64,000 nucleotides of DNA from Bacteroidota bacterium (GTDB lineage: Bacteria; Bacteroidota; Bacteroidia; Bacteroidales; F082), in assembly GCA_016845175.1 (NCBI GenBank), contig JAERTD010000013.1, positions 1 through 64,000 of the forward strand. The letters are read 5' to 3'. The position numbers and the translations under genes were made by a program. Under the pieces are notes generated by a model. It saw only the letters and a program-made list of their open reading frames with translations, ran no database searches and had not been told where the DNA came from. Below, one piece after another: positions 33,971-43,800 of this stretch. Numbering within the stretch: the stretch's first letter is position 1; every line of letters begins with the position of its first letter.

Positions 33971-36883
33971 ATGCAAAAAAAAATAGCCTTCCTCGCCTCC
34001 TTTATTTTGTTTTTATTTACCATACTCAATCCTGGTTTCAGCCAAATCTTAGAGGGTGAAAAACTAAGTGCCCAAGGTAAAGTCACTGTGATTGCTGCAG
34101 ACTTACCTCAAATTGACACTGAAGTCTATCAGAAGTTCAAGACACCAAACAAAGACTGGGAAATTCCCAGATGGGGAGTGGATGAATCCAGAATTCTGGT
34201 AAAACAGAAAGCTGGCATATCAAATAAACACCATGTTTCCAGAGATGTTTCACCGGAACCTGACACCAGCTTTGCTGCTGTAGAAGACAATGGAAGCTCA
34301 ATCCCTCCTGATGTAGGAGGAGCAGCAGGTCCAAACCACCTAATGACCACACTGAATACTCAGGTACGTATACACGACAGACAAGGAACTACTCTATTTT
34401 CAACCAATCTGGCTGCCTGGTGGAGTGCCCTACCCGGTGCTACCAATACCTTCGACCCAAAAGTGGTTTATGATCCTTATGAAGATCGCTGGTTGATGAC
34501 CACGCCAAGCAGTTCCAATATTGGCCAGACAAGGGTATACTTTGGAGTGAGCGCAACACCTGACCCATTGGGTGAATGGTATATGTATTGGGTGGATCCC
34601 GATCCGAACGACCAAAAGTGGTTCGACTACCCCAATCTTGGATTCAATAAAAACTGGATCAGCGTAGGAGGTATTATGCGGGGTGGTAGTGACATTTATT
34701 ACGTGGTTTTTGCCATGGATAAAATGGCAGCTCTAAACGGAGAGGCCAATCCCATAGTCCACCGCTTCACCTATAATGATGGATCTGCTCTTGTGCCTGC
34801 CTACACCTATGATCCTGATATGGAAGACCTCTACTATATTGCCACAGCGGACGGTAACAATAATGGTTTTGGATACATTAATAAGTTCAAGCTCAGCGGC
34901 AACATCACCGATCCTGTTTTTGAGTTTGAAGGTGCCATCGGAGTAGAAGACCCCTGGGAAAATTGGTCTTATGATAACAATGGAGACTTTCTACCCCAGC
35001 TGGGATCACCCCAAAAGCTTAATTCGGTGGATGCCCGTATGCATACACTCATCTATAGAAACAGTAAATTATGGGCCGTTCATCACATTTATCTTCCTGC
35101 TGATGATCCGGTGAGATCATCCATCCAATGGTGGGAATTGGATACTGAGGGCAATATACTACAGCGAGGACGTGTGGATGATCCATCCAATGCCTTCTCA
35201 TTTGCCTTCTCTTCCATTGCCGTAAATGCCAACGAAGATGTCTTTATCGGACATGGGGTTTTCTCTGAAAACCAATACGCTGGTGCCGGATACTCATATC
35301 GGGCGTATTGGGATGAACCCAACAGCATCAGAAGTTTTTACCAATACAAGGAAGGTCTGGCTCCCTACTACAAAACCTTTGGGGGAAGTAGAAACCGATG
35401 GGGAGATTATTCCACAGCCTGTGTAGATCCGGTAAATGATTATGATTTCTGGGCCTTGCAGGAATATGCAGAACTACCTTCCGGAGGTGATCAATGGGGG
35501 ACCTGGTGGGCGTATCTTCGACCAAGCTTCCCTCCCATTGCCGATTTCTCGTCCAATGTAAACCTTTTACCTGTGGGAGAAAGTGTCAATTTCAGTGATG
35601 AAACCCAGGGCATCCCCTCCGAATGGCAATGGACATTTGAAGGTGGTACTCCGGCCACATCAACGGATCAAAACCCTGAAGGCATTTTATATGATCAGGA
35701 AGGCATTTACGATGTACAGTTGATTGTAAGTAACGAATTGGGTATTGACACCATCCTTAAAACAGATTTCATCACCACAAGTTCAACCATACTGCCTGAA
35801 GTAGCTTTTACAGCAGACCGAACGCTGACATGCACAGACGACATGATCTATCTTAAGGACCAAAGCCTGTTTATGCCCATACAATGGGAATGGCAGATTG
35901 ATCCCTCAAACATTAGCTTTGTGGAAGGAACTGACCAGTTCTCTCAAAACCCGGTGGTAGTTTTTGAAGAAGCCAACACCTATGCCATTACCTTAACGGC
36001 CTGGAACCTGAATGGTCAGGCCTCCCTCACAAAATTCGACTATATCAACGCAGGTGGTTACAGCCCCTGGTATAAGGAGACCTTTGAAAGCAATGGCTTT
36101 GAAGAACATTTCTGGAGTATTGAAAATCCCGATGACGATATGACCTGGGAAATATTTGAGGTGGGTGGCACGGAGCCAGGCACCATTGCTGCTGGTGTGA
36201 ATATCCGGGAATACTTTAATGTGGGCGAACGCGACCGTTTGATTTCTCCTCCGTATAACCTGGAAAACTACAGCAGTGCCTATCTAAGTTTTGAATATGC
36301 CTATGCCCAGCGATATGCCCAAATTTCAGACTCCCTCATTGTATACATCAGTGATGATTGTGGATTGAATTGGTCTCGATTATGGGCTGGAGGTGAGGAT
36401 GGGTCAGGGAGTTTCGCCACCCATGAATTAACAGATGATTTTTGGCCGGAAACAGCAGCGGATTGGTGTATAGAAGGATGGGGAGCCACATGTGTGGATA
36501 TTGATATCAGCAATTGGACAGGTCATGACAACATTCAGCTGGCCTTTGAAACCTATAGCTTTCAAGGCAATCCCATTTTTGTTGACAATATTACCATTAG
36601 TCAGTTTTTGGGAGAAAACAATTGGGAAGAAACTGCACAGGATATACATATCTATCCCAACCCCAATGATGGATCATTTGAACTGTTTATCCCTGAAACC
36701 ATGGATTGCCAATCCATACATATTAAAGATGCCATGGGTAAAACCTTATATACATTGATCTCAGATGGAATGGAAAGTCACTTTAATATCCAGTTATCTT
36801 CATCCATAAAACCTGGCATTTATCTGGTACAGATCAATGGACAAAAGCACAGTCTATCTAAAAGAATAATTATTCAACATTAG
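33971..36883 (+). CDS. Secreted T9SS protein with two PKD domains (paralogue of next gene)
   Basis: A 970-residue exported protein. Signal peptide about 1-24. Residues about 100-515 form an all-beta, probably propeller-like region with DVGGAAGPNHLMTTLNTQVR, YDPYEDRWLMTTPSS and DPLGEWYMYWVDPDPND; there is no recognised catalytic motif. Two PKD-like domains (about 520-605 and 605-695) include EWQWTFEGGTPATS. A jelly-roll-like module follows (about 698-880, YLSFEYAYAQRYAQISDSL), then a T9SS sorting domain (about 890-970, DIHIYPNPNDGSFELFIP...IKPGIYLVQING). The N-terminal half is shared with the next gene; the C-terminal half with both neighbours. The function is unknown. Confidence 0.9.
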   Translation: MQKKIAFLASFILFLFTILNPGFSQILEGEKLSAQGKVTVIAADLPQIDTEVYQKFKTPNKDWEIPRWGVDESRILVKQKAGISNKHHVSRDVSPEPDTSFAAVEDNGSSIPPDVGGAAGPNHLMTTLNTQVRIHDRQGTTLFSTNLAAWWSALPGATNTFDPKVVYDPYEDRWLMTTPSSSNIGQTRVYFGVSATPDPLGEWYMYWVDPDPNDQKWFDYPNLGFNKNWISVGGIMRGGSDIYYVVFAMDKMAALNGEANPIVHRFTYNDGSALVPAYTYDPDMEDLYYIATADGNNNGFGYINKFKLSGNITDPVFEFEGAIGVEDPWENWSYDNNGDFLPQLGSPQKLNSVDARMHTLIYRNSKLWAVHHIYLPADDPVRSSIQWWELDTEGNILQRGRVDDPSNAFSFAFSSIAVNANEDVFIGHGVFSENQYAGAGYSYRAYWDEPNSIRSFYQYKEGLAPYYKTFGGSRNRWGDYSTACVDPVNDYDFWALQEYAELPSGGDQWGTWWAYLRPSFPPIADFSSNVNLLPVGESVNFSDETQGIPSEWQWTFEGGTPATSTDQNPEGILYDQEGIYDVQLIVSNELGIDTILKTDFITTSSTILPEVAFTADRTLTCTDDMIYLKDQSLFMPIQWEWQIDPSNISFVEGTDQFSQNPVVVFEEANTYAITLTAWNLNGQASLTKFDYINAGGYSPWYKETFESNGFEEHFWSIENPDDDMTWEIFEVGGTEPGTIAAGVNIREYFNVGERDRLISPPYNLENYSSAYLSFEYAYAQRYAQISDSLIVYISDDCGLNWSRLWAGGEDGSGSFATHELTDDFWPETAADWCIEGWGATCVDIDISNWTGHDNIQLAFETYSFQGNPIFVDNITISQFLGENNWEETAQDIHIYPNPNDGSFELFIPETMDCQSIHIKDAMGKTLYTLISDGMESHFNIQLSSSIKPGIYLVQINGQKHSLSKRIIIQH

Positions 36884-36964
36884 TTGTTGGGGAAGCATCC
36901 TTTAGCTCTAATTCATTGTCATTTAACAGTATATTAACGAGCTCAAAATCGTAAGATTTCATTA

Positions 36965-36988
36965 TTGATCACATTTATTTTACATTTG
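36965..36988 (+). promoter_or_regulatory. Candidate promoter and shared motif before third T9SS giant
   Basis: TACATTTG at 36981-36988 matches TAnnTTTG. The block TATTGATCACATT (36963-36975) just upstream is identical to one before the gene at 30076. Confidence 0.4.
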
Positions 36989-37058
36989 CGGTCGTTTATT
37001 TCCTTCAATCTGGAATTATATAAGGAAAAGGATTTCATTTTAACCATAAAACACACCA

Positions 37059-39959
37059 ATGAAGAATCGTTTACTATTCATTTTAGCCATTGCTATTTTA
37101 GGCAGTAGTACCATTTTCGCACAGGTAAAAAAACCTGTTACCGTTACCAAAGCCGTTGGATTTGATGTTTCCAAGGCACTTAGGGATGTAACTCCCATAG
37201 CTCCCGGGCAAAGGGAACGCAGTTGGAAAAACAAAGTGGTACCCAATAAGTTTGGTGTTGATGATGAATTACAGCATATGGCCCCTCTCAATGGCCCCGA
37301 TCCTGTATTGCAAAATACCAATGGTAACCGCAGTGGTGGAACCATATTACAAAATTTTCCAGGTGTCACCAACGAGCAGGGCGTTGCCCCACCTGATACT
37401 GATGGTGATGTGGGTCCGGATCATTATTTTCAAATGGTAAACAGTTCCTTCGGTATTTGGGATAAACAAGGCAATCTATTGTATGGTCCCGCCGACAATA
37501 TTACTTTATGGGATGGATTTATTGGCCCATGGTCTTCCACCAACGACGGAGATCCCATTATAGTTTATGATGAATATGCTGACCGCTGGATTGCAACCCA
37601 GTTTTCCTTACCCTATCATCCTTCAGCACCCTATTATGAGTTGGTTGCTGTATCAAAAACAGGTGACCCTCTGGGCGAGTGGCACCGGTACGCTTTTGAA
37701 TTTGATCATATGCCTGACTACCCAAAGTTTGGTGTTTGGCATGATGGCTATTATATGTCAACCCACAAATTTTCTAATGGTGGCTGGGCTGGTGCAGGCA
37801 TGAGCATCATGGAACGAGAAGCCATGCTCATTGGAGATCCTGATGCTCGCATGGTTGTTTTTCATGTAGGCTCAGGTCATTATGGAGTATTGCCAGCTGA
37901 TGCTGATGGTGCAGTTCCTCCGCCAGCAGGCACTCCAAACTATCTGTTAGATGTGGGTGATAACAAACTTAAAATGTGGGAAGTAACTATCGATTGGGAT
38001 AACACCCTCAATTCTACCCTCAGTAGTATAGGGTCCCTCAGTACACAGCCTTTTACCAACCAGGGATTATCCATTTCACAGCCTGGCACCAATCAAAAAC
38101 TGGATGCGCTACAAAACATGACCATGTATCGTTTACAGTACCGAAACTTTGAAGACTATGAGGTATTACTGACCAACCATACTGTGGCCGGTGGCGGTGG
38201 CAAAGCCGGAATCCGCTGGTACGAATTGAGAAATGATGGTAATGGCTGGGAAATATATCAGCAAGGCACCTATTCTCCTGCCACCGGTGAAAACCGATGG
38301 ATGGCAAGTATCGCCATGAACCAAAATGGTGATATCGCACTGGGATATTCGGTTTCGAGCACTTCCACTTATCCAACTATTCGTGTTACCGGACAATCAT
38401 CCGGTGCTCCCATGGGACTTGGCGTAATGGATATTGAAGAAACTGTTTTGAAAGAAGGTAGCAGCTCACAAACAGGTGTTAATCGTTGGGGTGACTATTC
38501 TGCCATGACAGTTGACCCAAGTGATGCACAAACCTTCTGGTATACCACTGAATACTCTACTGGCGGATGGGCCTGGGAAACACAGATTTCAGCCTTTGGG
38601 TTCACACAAGTACCTCAGGTAGATTTCGAAGCTGATGAATTGCTGATCCCAGTAGGTGAAACTATAAACTTTACTGACCTTACTACTGGTATTCCTACAG
38701 AATGGGAGTGGACTTTCGAAGGAGGAACCCCTTCCACATCAAGCGATCAAAATCCCATGGATATTCTTTATGACACCGAAGGGACTTTCAAAGTTACCCT
38801 GTCAGCTACAAACTATCTGGGAAGTGATACCCTTGACAAGGAAGCTTATATTACCACTTCCACTACGATTCTGCCTGAAGTATATTTCGATAATGACAAA
38901 TCCCAGATCTGTGTAGGTGACACCGTTTATTTCACCGACCAGTCCCTCTACAGCCCCAACCAATGGTTATGGTCGTTCGAACCCAATGATATAAGCTATG
39001 TGGGTGGCACCGATGAAACCAGTCAGAATCCGATGGTGGTCTTCAATACCTCCGGTTCTTATTCAGCAAGTGTTACCGTGTGGAACCTTAACGGCTCCTC
39101 AGATCTAAGCAAACCTGACCTCATCTTTTCAGGTGGACAACAGCCTTACTTCAAGGAGACATTTGAAGACCCTGCGTATGTCAGTAACAACTGGATCATA
39201 GAGAACCCTGATAATGAATTAACCTGGGAACTATTCGAAACAGGTGGTACAACTCCTGGTAATACCGCAGCCGGTATCAATTTCAGAGAATATTTCTCCA
39301 TAGGTGCACGTGACCGTCTGATTACGCCAACCTTTAACCTGGAAGGCATGAGCAATGCTGCATTAGCCTTTACCCATGCATATGCCAAAAGATATGAGCA
39401 GATTGCAGACTCCTTAATTGTCATGGTATCTCCTGACTGTGGAAAAACATGGACCAGGATTTTTGCCGATTCCGATGACGGCAGTGGCAATTTTGCTACC
39501 CATCCATTGGTGGATGATTTCTGGCCAGAAGAATTATGGGATTGGTGTTTGGCAGGTTATGGCCCATCATGTGTTGATATCGATATCAGCCAGTTTGCCG
39601 GTCAGCCCAATGTAAAAATCGCATTCGAAAGCTATAGTTTCCAGGGCAATCCTTTGTTTATAGATAATGTAACCGTTAGTCAGTATGTAGGTCAGGATGA
39701 AATGAGTTTATCTGCTGATGATATTCAGGTATTCCCCAACCCAAGTGATGGTAATTTCCAGATTTTGATTCCCAAAAATCAGAATTTCACCAGCGTACAA
39801 GTGTTTAACCAGGTGGGGCAACTCATGTTTCAGCAAAGTGTAGAGGCCGCCACTCAAGTTATTGAAGTTAGCCTGGATCAAAACAGGGAAACTGGCTTAT
39901 ATTTCTTAAAACTGAACCACAACGGCAACAGCATAACCAAAAAAGTATTGGTATACTAA
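37059..39959 (+). CDS. Secreted T9SS protein with two PKD domains (paralogue of previous gene)
   Basis: A 966-residue exported protein with the same plan as its neighbour. Signal peptide about 1-21 (ends IFA-Q). The N-terminal all-beta region has APPDTDGDVGPDHYFQMVNS, YDEYADRWIATQFSL and KTGDPLGEWHRYAFEFDH, parallel to the previous protein. Two PKD-like domains start near 517 (EWEWTFEGGTPSTS). The jelly-roll-like module has ALAFTHAYAKRYEQIADSLI and DIDISQFAGQPNVKIAFESY. The sorting domain reads DIQVFPNPSDGNFQILIP...RETGLYFLKLNHNG. The pair clearly arose by duplication and has since diverged. rsmE starts on the very next base after its stop. Confidence 0.9.
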   Translation: MKNRLLFILAIAILGSSTIFAQVKKPVTVTKAVGFDVSKALRDVTPIAPGQRERSWKNKVVPNKFGVDDELQHMAPLNGPDPVLQNTNGNRSGGTILQNFPGVTNEQGVAPPDTDGDVGPDHYFQMVNSSFGIWDKQGNLLYGPADNITLWDGFIGPWSSTNDGDPIIVYDEYADRWIATQFSLPYHPSAPYYELVAVSKTGDPLGEWHRYAFEFDHMPDYPKFGVWHDGYYMSTHKFSNGGWAGAGMSIMEREAMLIGDPDARMVVFHVGSGHYGVLPADADGAVPPPAGTPNYLLDVGDNKLKMWEVTIDWDNTLNSTLSSIGSLSTQPFTNQGLSISQPGTNQKLDALQNMTMYRLQYRNFEDYEVLLTNHTVAGGGGKAGIRWYELRNDGNGWEIYQQGTYSPATGENRWMASIAMNQNGDIALGYSVSSTSTYPTIRVTGQSSGAPMGLGVMDIEETVLKEGSSSQTGVNRWGDYSAMTVDPSDAQTFWYTTEYSTGGWAWETQISAFGFTQVPQVDFEADELLIPVGETINFTDLTTGIPTEWEWTFEGGTPSTSSDQNPMDILYDTEGTFKVTLSATNYLGSDTLDKEAYITTSTTILPEVYFDNDKSQICVGDTVYFTDQSLYSPNQWLWSFEPNDISYVGGTDETSQNPMVVFNTSGSYSASVTVWNLNGSSDLSKPDLIFSGGQQPYFKETFEDPAYVSNNWIIENPDNELTWELFETGGTTPGNTAAGINFREYFSIGARDRLITPTFNLEGMSNAALAFTHAYAKRYEQIADSLIVMVSPDCGKTWTRIFADSDDGSGNFATHPLVDDFWPEELWDWCLAGYGPSCVDIDISQFAGQPNVKIAFESYSFQGNPLFIDNVTVSQYVGQDEMSLSADDIQVFPNPSDGNFQILIPKNQNFTSVQVFNQVGQLMFQQSVEAATQVIEVSLDQNRETGLYFLKLNHNGNSITKKVLVY

Positions 39960-40667
39960 ATGAATCTCTTTTATGCACCGGATCTGGATTCTTCCCTGTT
40001 CACCCTGAGCAAGGAAGAATCCAGACATATTGTTCGCGTGCTTCGCATGAAAAGCGGCGATGCCATTCACTTTACCAATGGCAAGGGATCATTTTTTGAC
40101 TGCCGCATTAGCGACGACAATCCCAACGCCTGTATTATAGAGGTTTTACATGAGAAGCCGGGTTCCGATCAAAGAAACTTCAAGCTTCATCTTGCTGTGG
40201 CTCCCACAAAAAATATTAGCCGATTCGAGTGGTTTCTTGAAAAAGCCACCGAAATTGGAATTGATCAGATATCTCCCATCATCTGCCAGCACAGTGAGAG
40301 AAAAGAGATAAAACATGAACGTTTGCATAAGGTGATAACGGCTGCTGTTAAGCAATCCCTAAAGTCCTTTCATCCTGTATTAAAACCCCGGCTTTCGTTT
40401 ATGGAATGTATCAGTCAGAAATTTGACGGTCAGAAATTTATCGCACATATTGATGACAGTGTTAGTTTGGAACTTGCCGATGCCTATACCAAAGGGGAAG
40501 ACGCCACGATCCTGATTGGCCCTGAGGGTGATTTTAGTCCGGAAGAGGTGGCCATGGCCAAAGAAAATGGGTTCCAGGAAGTTAAGCTTGGCCCTTCACG
40601 TTTACGGACAGAAACTGCCGCTGTAGTAGCCTGTCATACGATCAACCTTAAAAACCAGATGGGCTGA
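39960..40667 (+). CDS. rsmE: RsmE, 16S rRNA m3U1498 methyltransferase
   Basis: A 235-residue SPOUT (knotted) methyltransferase that N3-methylates U1498 of 16S rRNA. An N-terminal PUA-like part (LSKEESRHIVRVLRMKSGD) is followed by the SPOUT domain with FEWFLEKATEIGIDQISPII, the SAM-binding knot ILIGPEGDFSPEE and LGPSRLRTETAAVVA. Length and motifs are standard. The ATG directly abuts the stop of the preceding T9SS gene with no gap, so the two may be translationally coupled, an odd pairing of a housekeeping and a surface gene. Confidence 0.95.
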   Translation: MNLFYAPDLDSSLFTLSKEESRHIVRVLRMKSGDAIHFTNGKGSFFDCRISDDNPNACIIEVLHEKPGSDQRNFKLHLAVAPTKNISRFEWFLEKATEIGIDQISPIICQHSERKEIKHERLHKVITAAVKQSLKSFHPVLKPRLSFMECISQKFDGQKFIAHIDDSVSLELADAYTKGEDATILIGPEGDFSPEEVAMAKENGFQEVKLGPSRLRTETAAVVACHTINLKNQMG

Positions 40668-40670
40668 GTA

Positions 40671-42776
40671 CTAATTCAGTCCTTTGTTTCTTAACAAGGC
40701 ATCAATGGAAGGCTGCCTTCCTCTGAAATCCACAAACATTTTCATAGGATCCTCAGAACCATTCTTTTCCAGTATGTTCTTTCTAAAAGCCATAGCAGTT
40801 TCCTGATCATAAATACCTTTTTCACTAAAAGCATCAAAAGCATCGTTGTCGAGTACACCCGACCAGATATAACTATAATATCCTGATGCATATCCCCCAT
40901 CAAAAATATGGGCAAAATAGGTGGATCGGTATCGGGAAATAATCTCAGGAATCAGTCCAATTGACTTCAGATAGTTTGCTTCAAAAGTCTCTACATCTGT
41001 TTCCAAAGGACCTTCGAGGGTGTGGTATTTCATATCGAGTAAGGCTGCTGCCAAAAATTCAACTGTTTCGAAGCCCTGATTAAACAAATTGCTCTTATTC
41101 AGTTTTTCCAGCAATGCTTCAGGAATTGGTTCTCCGGTTTCATAATGCACCGCATAAGCTGCCAGAACCTCAGGATGTGTAGACCAATGCTCCATGATTT
41201 GAGAGGGTAATTCCACAAAGTCCCTGGCTACAAAGGTGGTATTGTAAGTGCATTTGGAAAATAAGGCATCCAGCGCATGTCCAAACTCATGAAATAAAGT
41301 CTCTACCTCATCAATACTCAATAAGGAAGGCGTATTACCATTGGGCTTGGTAAAATTGCAAACAGTGGTCACTACAGGGTAAATAACTTTATCGCCCTCC
41401 ATATGGTAAGCAGTAAATTCATCGCACCAGGCTCCCCCTTCTTTGCTCGCCCTAGGGAAAAAGTCCATATACAGCACCCCCAGATGACTGCCATCTGCTT
41501 CAGTTACACCATAGGCTACGGCATCTTCATGCAATTTTGGAACATCCTGAAGCTGTTCAAATTGAAGCCCATAAAGCTTGTTCGCCACCATAAGGGCAGC
41601 ATCTCTCACGTTCTCCAATTTAAAATATGGGCGTAACTCATTATCGTCAAGATCGTATTTTGCCTTTCTTAGTTTTTCGGCATAATACCACCAATCCCAA
41701 CTTTCAAGCTTAAAGTCACCACCTTCCTGATGGATCATCTCCTGTAGAGCTTCGGCTTCTTTCACGGCAATCGGCAGGCTGGCTTCCCACAACTGATCCA
41801 GTAATCCGTAAACACCTTCAGGATTTTTTGCCATTTTGGTTTTCAACACTCCTTCAGCATAATTATTAAACCCCAACAATTGGGCTCGCTGTGCCCTTAA
41901 CTTTGACATCTTAGCGACAATATCCTTATTATCATGTGCATTATTATTGTTTCCTCTCATGGTATATGCTGTATACAAGGTTTTTCGTAGCTCTCTGTTA
42001 TCAGCATAAGTAATGAAAGGCAACAAACTGGGTTTGTGAGTGGTATAAACCCATTGACCTTCCAGGCCGTTTTCTTTAGCAGCATTGGCGCCAATGGCTT
42101 TCACCGACGCGGGTAATCCTTCAAGTGAAGATTCATTTGTAATAATGAGTTTAAAATCATTGGTTTCTGCCAACAAGTTTTGACCGAATCTAACCCTCAG
42201 CACAGATATATCACTGTTAATTGTCTTTAATAAGGTCTGATTCTGAGGATCCAGATTGGCACCACTCAGTTCAAAGCCAGTATAAAGATTCTCCAGCAAA
42301 AACATAGATTCAATGTCAAGTTTCAATTCAGCCCTTTGCTCATACACGGATTTTATCCTGGCGAACAATTCCGGATTTAAGGATATCTCATCATAATGCG
42401 TGGATAAGACTGGGGCCAATTCTGCAGCTATCCTTTGAATATCCTCATTGGTATTGGCAGAAGCGAGGTTATAAAAAACTGACCTGACCTGTCGAAGTAG
42501 TTTTCCTGATTGATCGTAAGCTTCAATGGTATTCTCAAAATTTGGTTCCTCGGGATTAGCAACAATGGCTTGAATGGCTTTTGATTGTAAGGACATCCCT
42601 TTCTTAAACGCAGGTATAAAATGCTCCGGTTTTATTTGATCAAAGGGTGGCAGATTGTATGGCGTTTCCCATGGCGTAAAAAAAGGATTTTCGTTTGAAT
42701 TCATCTCTTTCTGTGGGTTGGTGCAGCTACCTATACTTAAGAAGATTACGGATAGCCACATGATTATTTTGTTCAT
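40671..42776 (-). CDS. M3 family metallopeptidase (Dcp-like), lipoprotein
   Basis: A 701-residue zinc peptidase of family M3 (oligopeptidase A/dipeptidyl carboxypeptidase). The catalytic motif is ETLFHEFGHALDALFS with the third ligand Glu further on. Other family stretches are MRGNNNNAHDNKDIVAKMSK, AWCDEFTAYHMEGDK and DGGYASGYYSYIWSGVLDND. The N-terminus IMWLSVIFLSIGSC is a lipoprotein signal with Cys at about 18, so the enzyme is probably anchored in the cell envelope and trims exported oligopeptides. It is convergent with rsmE, with only three bases between the two stops. Confidence 0.93.
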   Translation of the reverse strand: MNKIIMWLSVIFLSIGSCTNPQKEMNSNENPFFTPWETPYNLPPFDQIKPEHFIPAFKKGMSLQSKAIQAIVANPEEPNFENTIEAYDQSGKLLRQVRSVFYNLASANTNEDIQRIAAELAPVLSTHYDEISLNPELFARIKSVYEQRAELKLDIESMFLLENLYTGFELSGANLDPQNQTLLKTINSDISVLRVRFGQNLLAETNDFKLIITNESSLEGLPASVKAIGANAAKENGLEGQWVYTTHKPSLLPFITYADNRELRKTLYTAYTMRGNNNNAHDNKDIVAKMSKLRAQRAQLLGFNNYAEGVLKTKMAKNPEGVYGLLDQLWEASLPIAVKEAEALQEMIHQEGGDFKLESWDWWYYAEKLRKAKYDLDDNELRPYFKLENVRDAALMVANKLYGLQFEQLQDVPKLHEDAVAYGVTEADGSHLGVLYMDFFPRASKEGGAWCDEFTAYHMEGDKVIYPVVTTVCNFTKPNGNTPSLLSIDEVETLFHEFGHALDALFSKCTYNTTFVARDFVELPSQIMEHWSTHPEVLAAYAVHYETGEPIPEALLEKLNKSNLFNQGFETVEFLAAALLDMKYHTLEGPLETDVETFEANYLKSIGLIPEIISRYRSTYFAHIFDGGYASGYYSYIWSGVLDNDAFDAFSEKGIYDQETAMAFRKNILEKNGSEDPMKMFVDFRGRQPSIDALLRNKGLN

Positions 42777-42979
42777 GTGTTCAGGTTAAATTTGGTTTTT
42801 GGTTAGACAGGGCTAAGGTAGAAAAATACCCCATTTCACATATACTACTTATCTATTTTGAAAGATAACAAATTGATAGCCATGCCTGAGTATGCCAAGA
42901 TTGTCTTCTCTGGTATAGCTAATACCACAAATACCTTTTATGTTATCTTTACCGCCGATTTAATATGAGGTAAGCCTAT

Positions 42980-43693
42980 ATGTTTGATTCATTCAGATTA
43001 AATTTTTTGGCCTTTAAAAAAACATTTCCAGCAGTTCTTGTTATGGCATTGCTTCTTGTTTTTTCAATGAGCAAGTATAGTCTGTCTCAAGAAGTTCATC
43101 TGGCTATATTGAAATATAGTGGTGGTGGAGATTGGTATGCCAACCCCACATCCTTACCCAACCTCATAGAATTTTGCAACAAGGAAATCAACACAAACAT
43201 CAGTAAGGAGGTGGAAACAGTGGAAGCAAAAACAACAGCCATTTTCAACTATCCTTATATCCATCTGACTGGTCACGGGAATGTGATTTTCAGTCCTGAA
43301 GAAGCCGAAAACCTAAGAAACTACCTGATTGCAGGAGGCTTTTTACACATATCTGATAATTATGGCCTCGATGAGTTTATCAGAAGGGAAATGAAAAAGG
43401 TATTCCCTGAACTCGATTTCATTGAACTGCCTTTCTCTCATCCTATTTATCACCAGGACTTCAAGTTTTCACAGGGCCTTCCGAAGATACATGAACACGA
43501 CGATAAAGAGCCCCAGGGCTTCGGATTGATTTATGACAATCGGTTGATTTGCTTTTATGATTACGAATGCGACCTGGGTGATGGCTGGGAGGATGCTGAT
43601 GTTCATAATGATAGTCAGGTCAAGCGTGAGGAGGCACTTCAAATGGGTGCCAATATCATTCAGTTTGTATTCGACAGATCTACGATCCCCTAA
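42980..43693 (+). CDS. DUF4159 domain protein, exported
   Basis: A 237-residue protein with an N-terminal hydrophobic signal (about 17-37, ending SLS-Q) and a DUF4159 domain filling the rest. Family marks are LAILKYSGGGDWYANPTSLP, YPYIHLTGHGNVIFSPEEAE, LRNYLIAGGFLHISDNYGLD and LPFSHPIYH. The fold is flavodoxin- or GATase-like, and the family often lies near MoxR-ATPase and von Willebrand domain genes; those are absent here. The region between it and the divergent M3 peptidase gene (42777-42979) should hold both promoters, but I see no clean consensus. Confidence 0.85.
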   Translation: MFDSFRLNFLAFKKTFPAVLVMALLLVFSMSKYSLSQEVHLAILKYSGGGDWYANPTSLPNLIEFCNKEINTNISKEVETVEAKTTAIFNYPYIHLTGHGNVIFSPEEAENLRNYLIAGGFLHISDNYGLDEFIRREMKKVFPELDFIELPFSHPIYHQDFKFSQGLPKIHEHDDKEPQGFGLIYDNRLICFYDYECDLGDGWEDADVHNDSQVKREEALQMGANIIQFVFDRSTIP

Positions 43694-43800
43694 GAAAAGG
43701 ATTGTAAGGATTTAAACAATAATTCGTCAAAGTATTAGTTAATAATTCACAACTGATCAGAAAAAGTAATATTTAATTCATGGATAATAATACGAGAATA

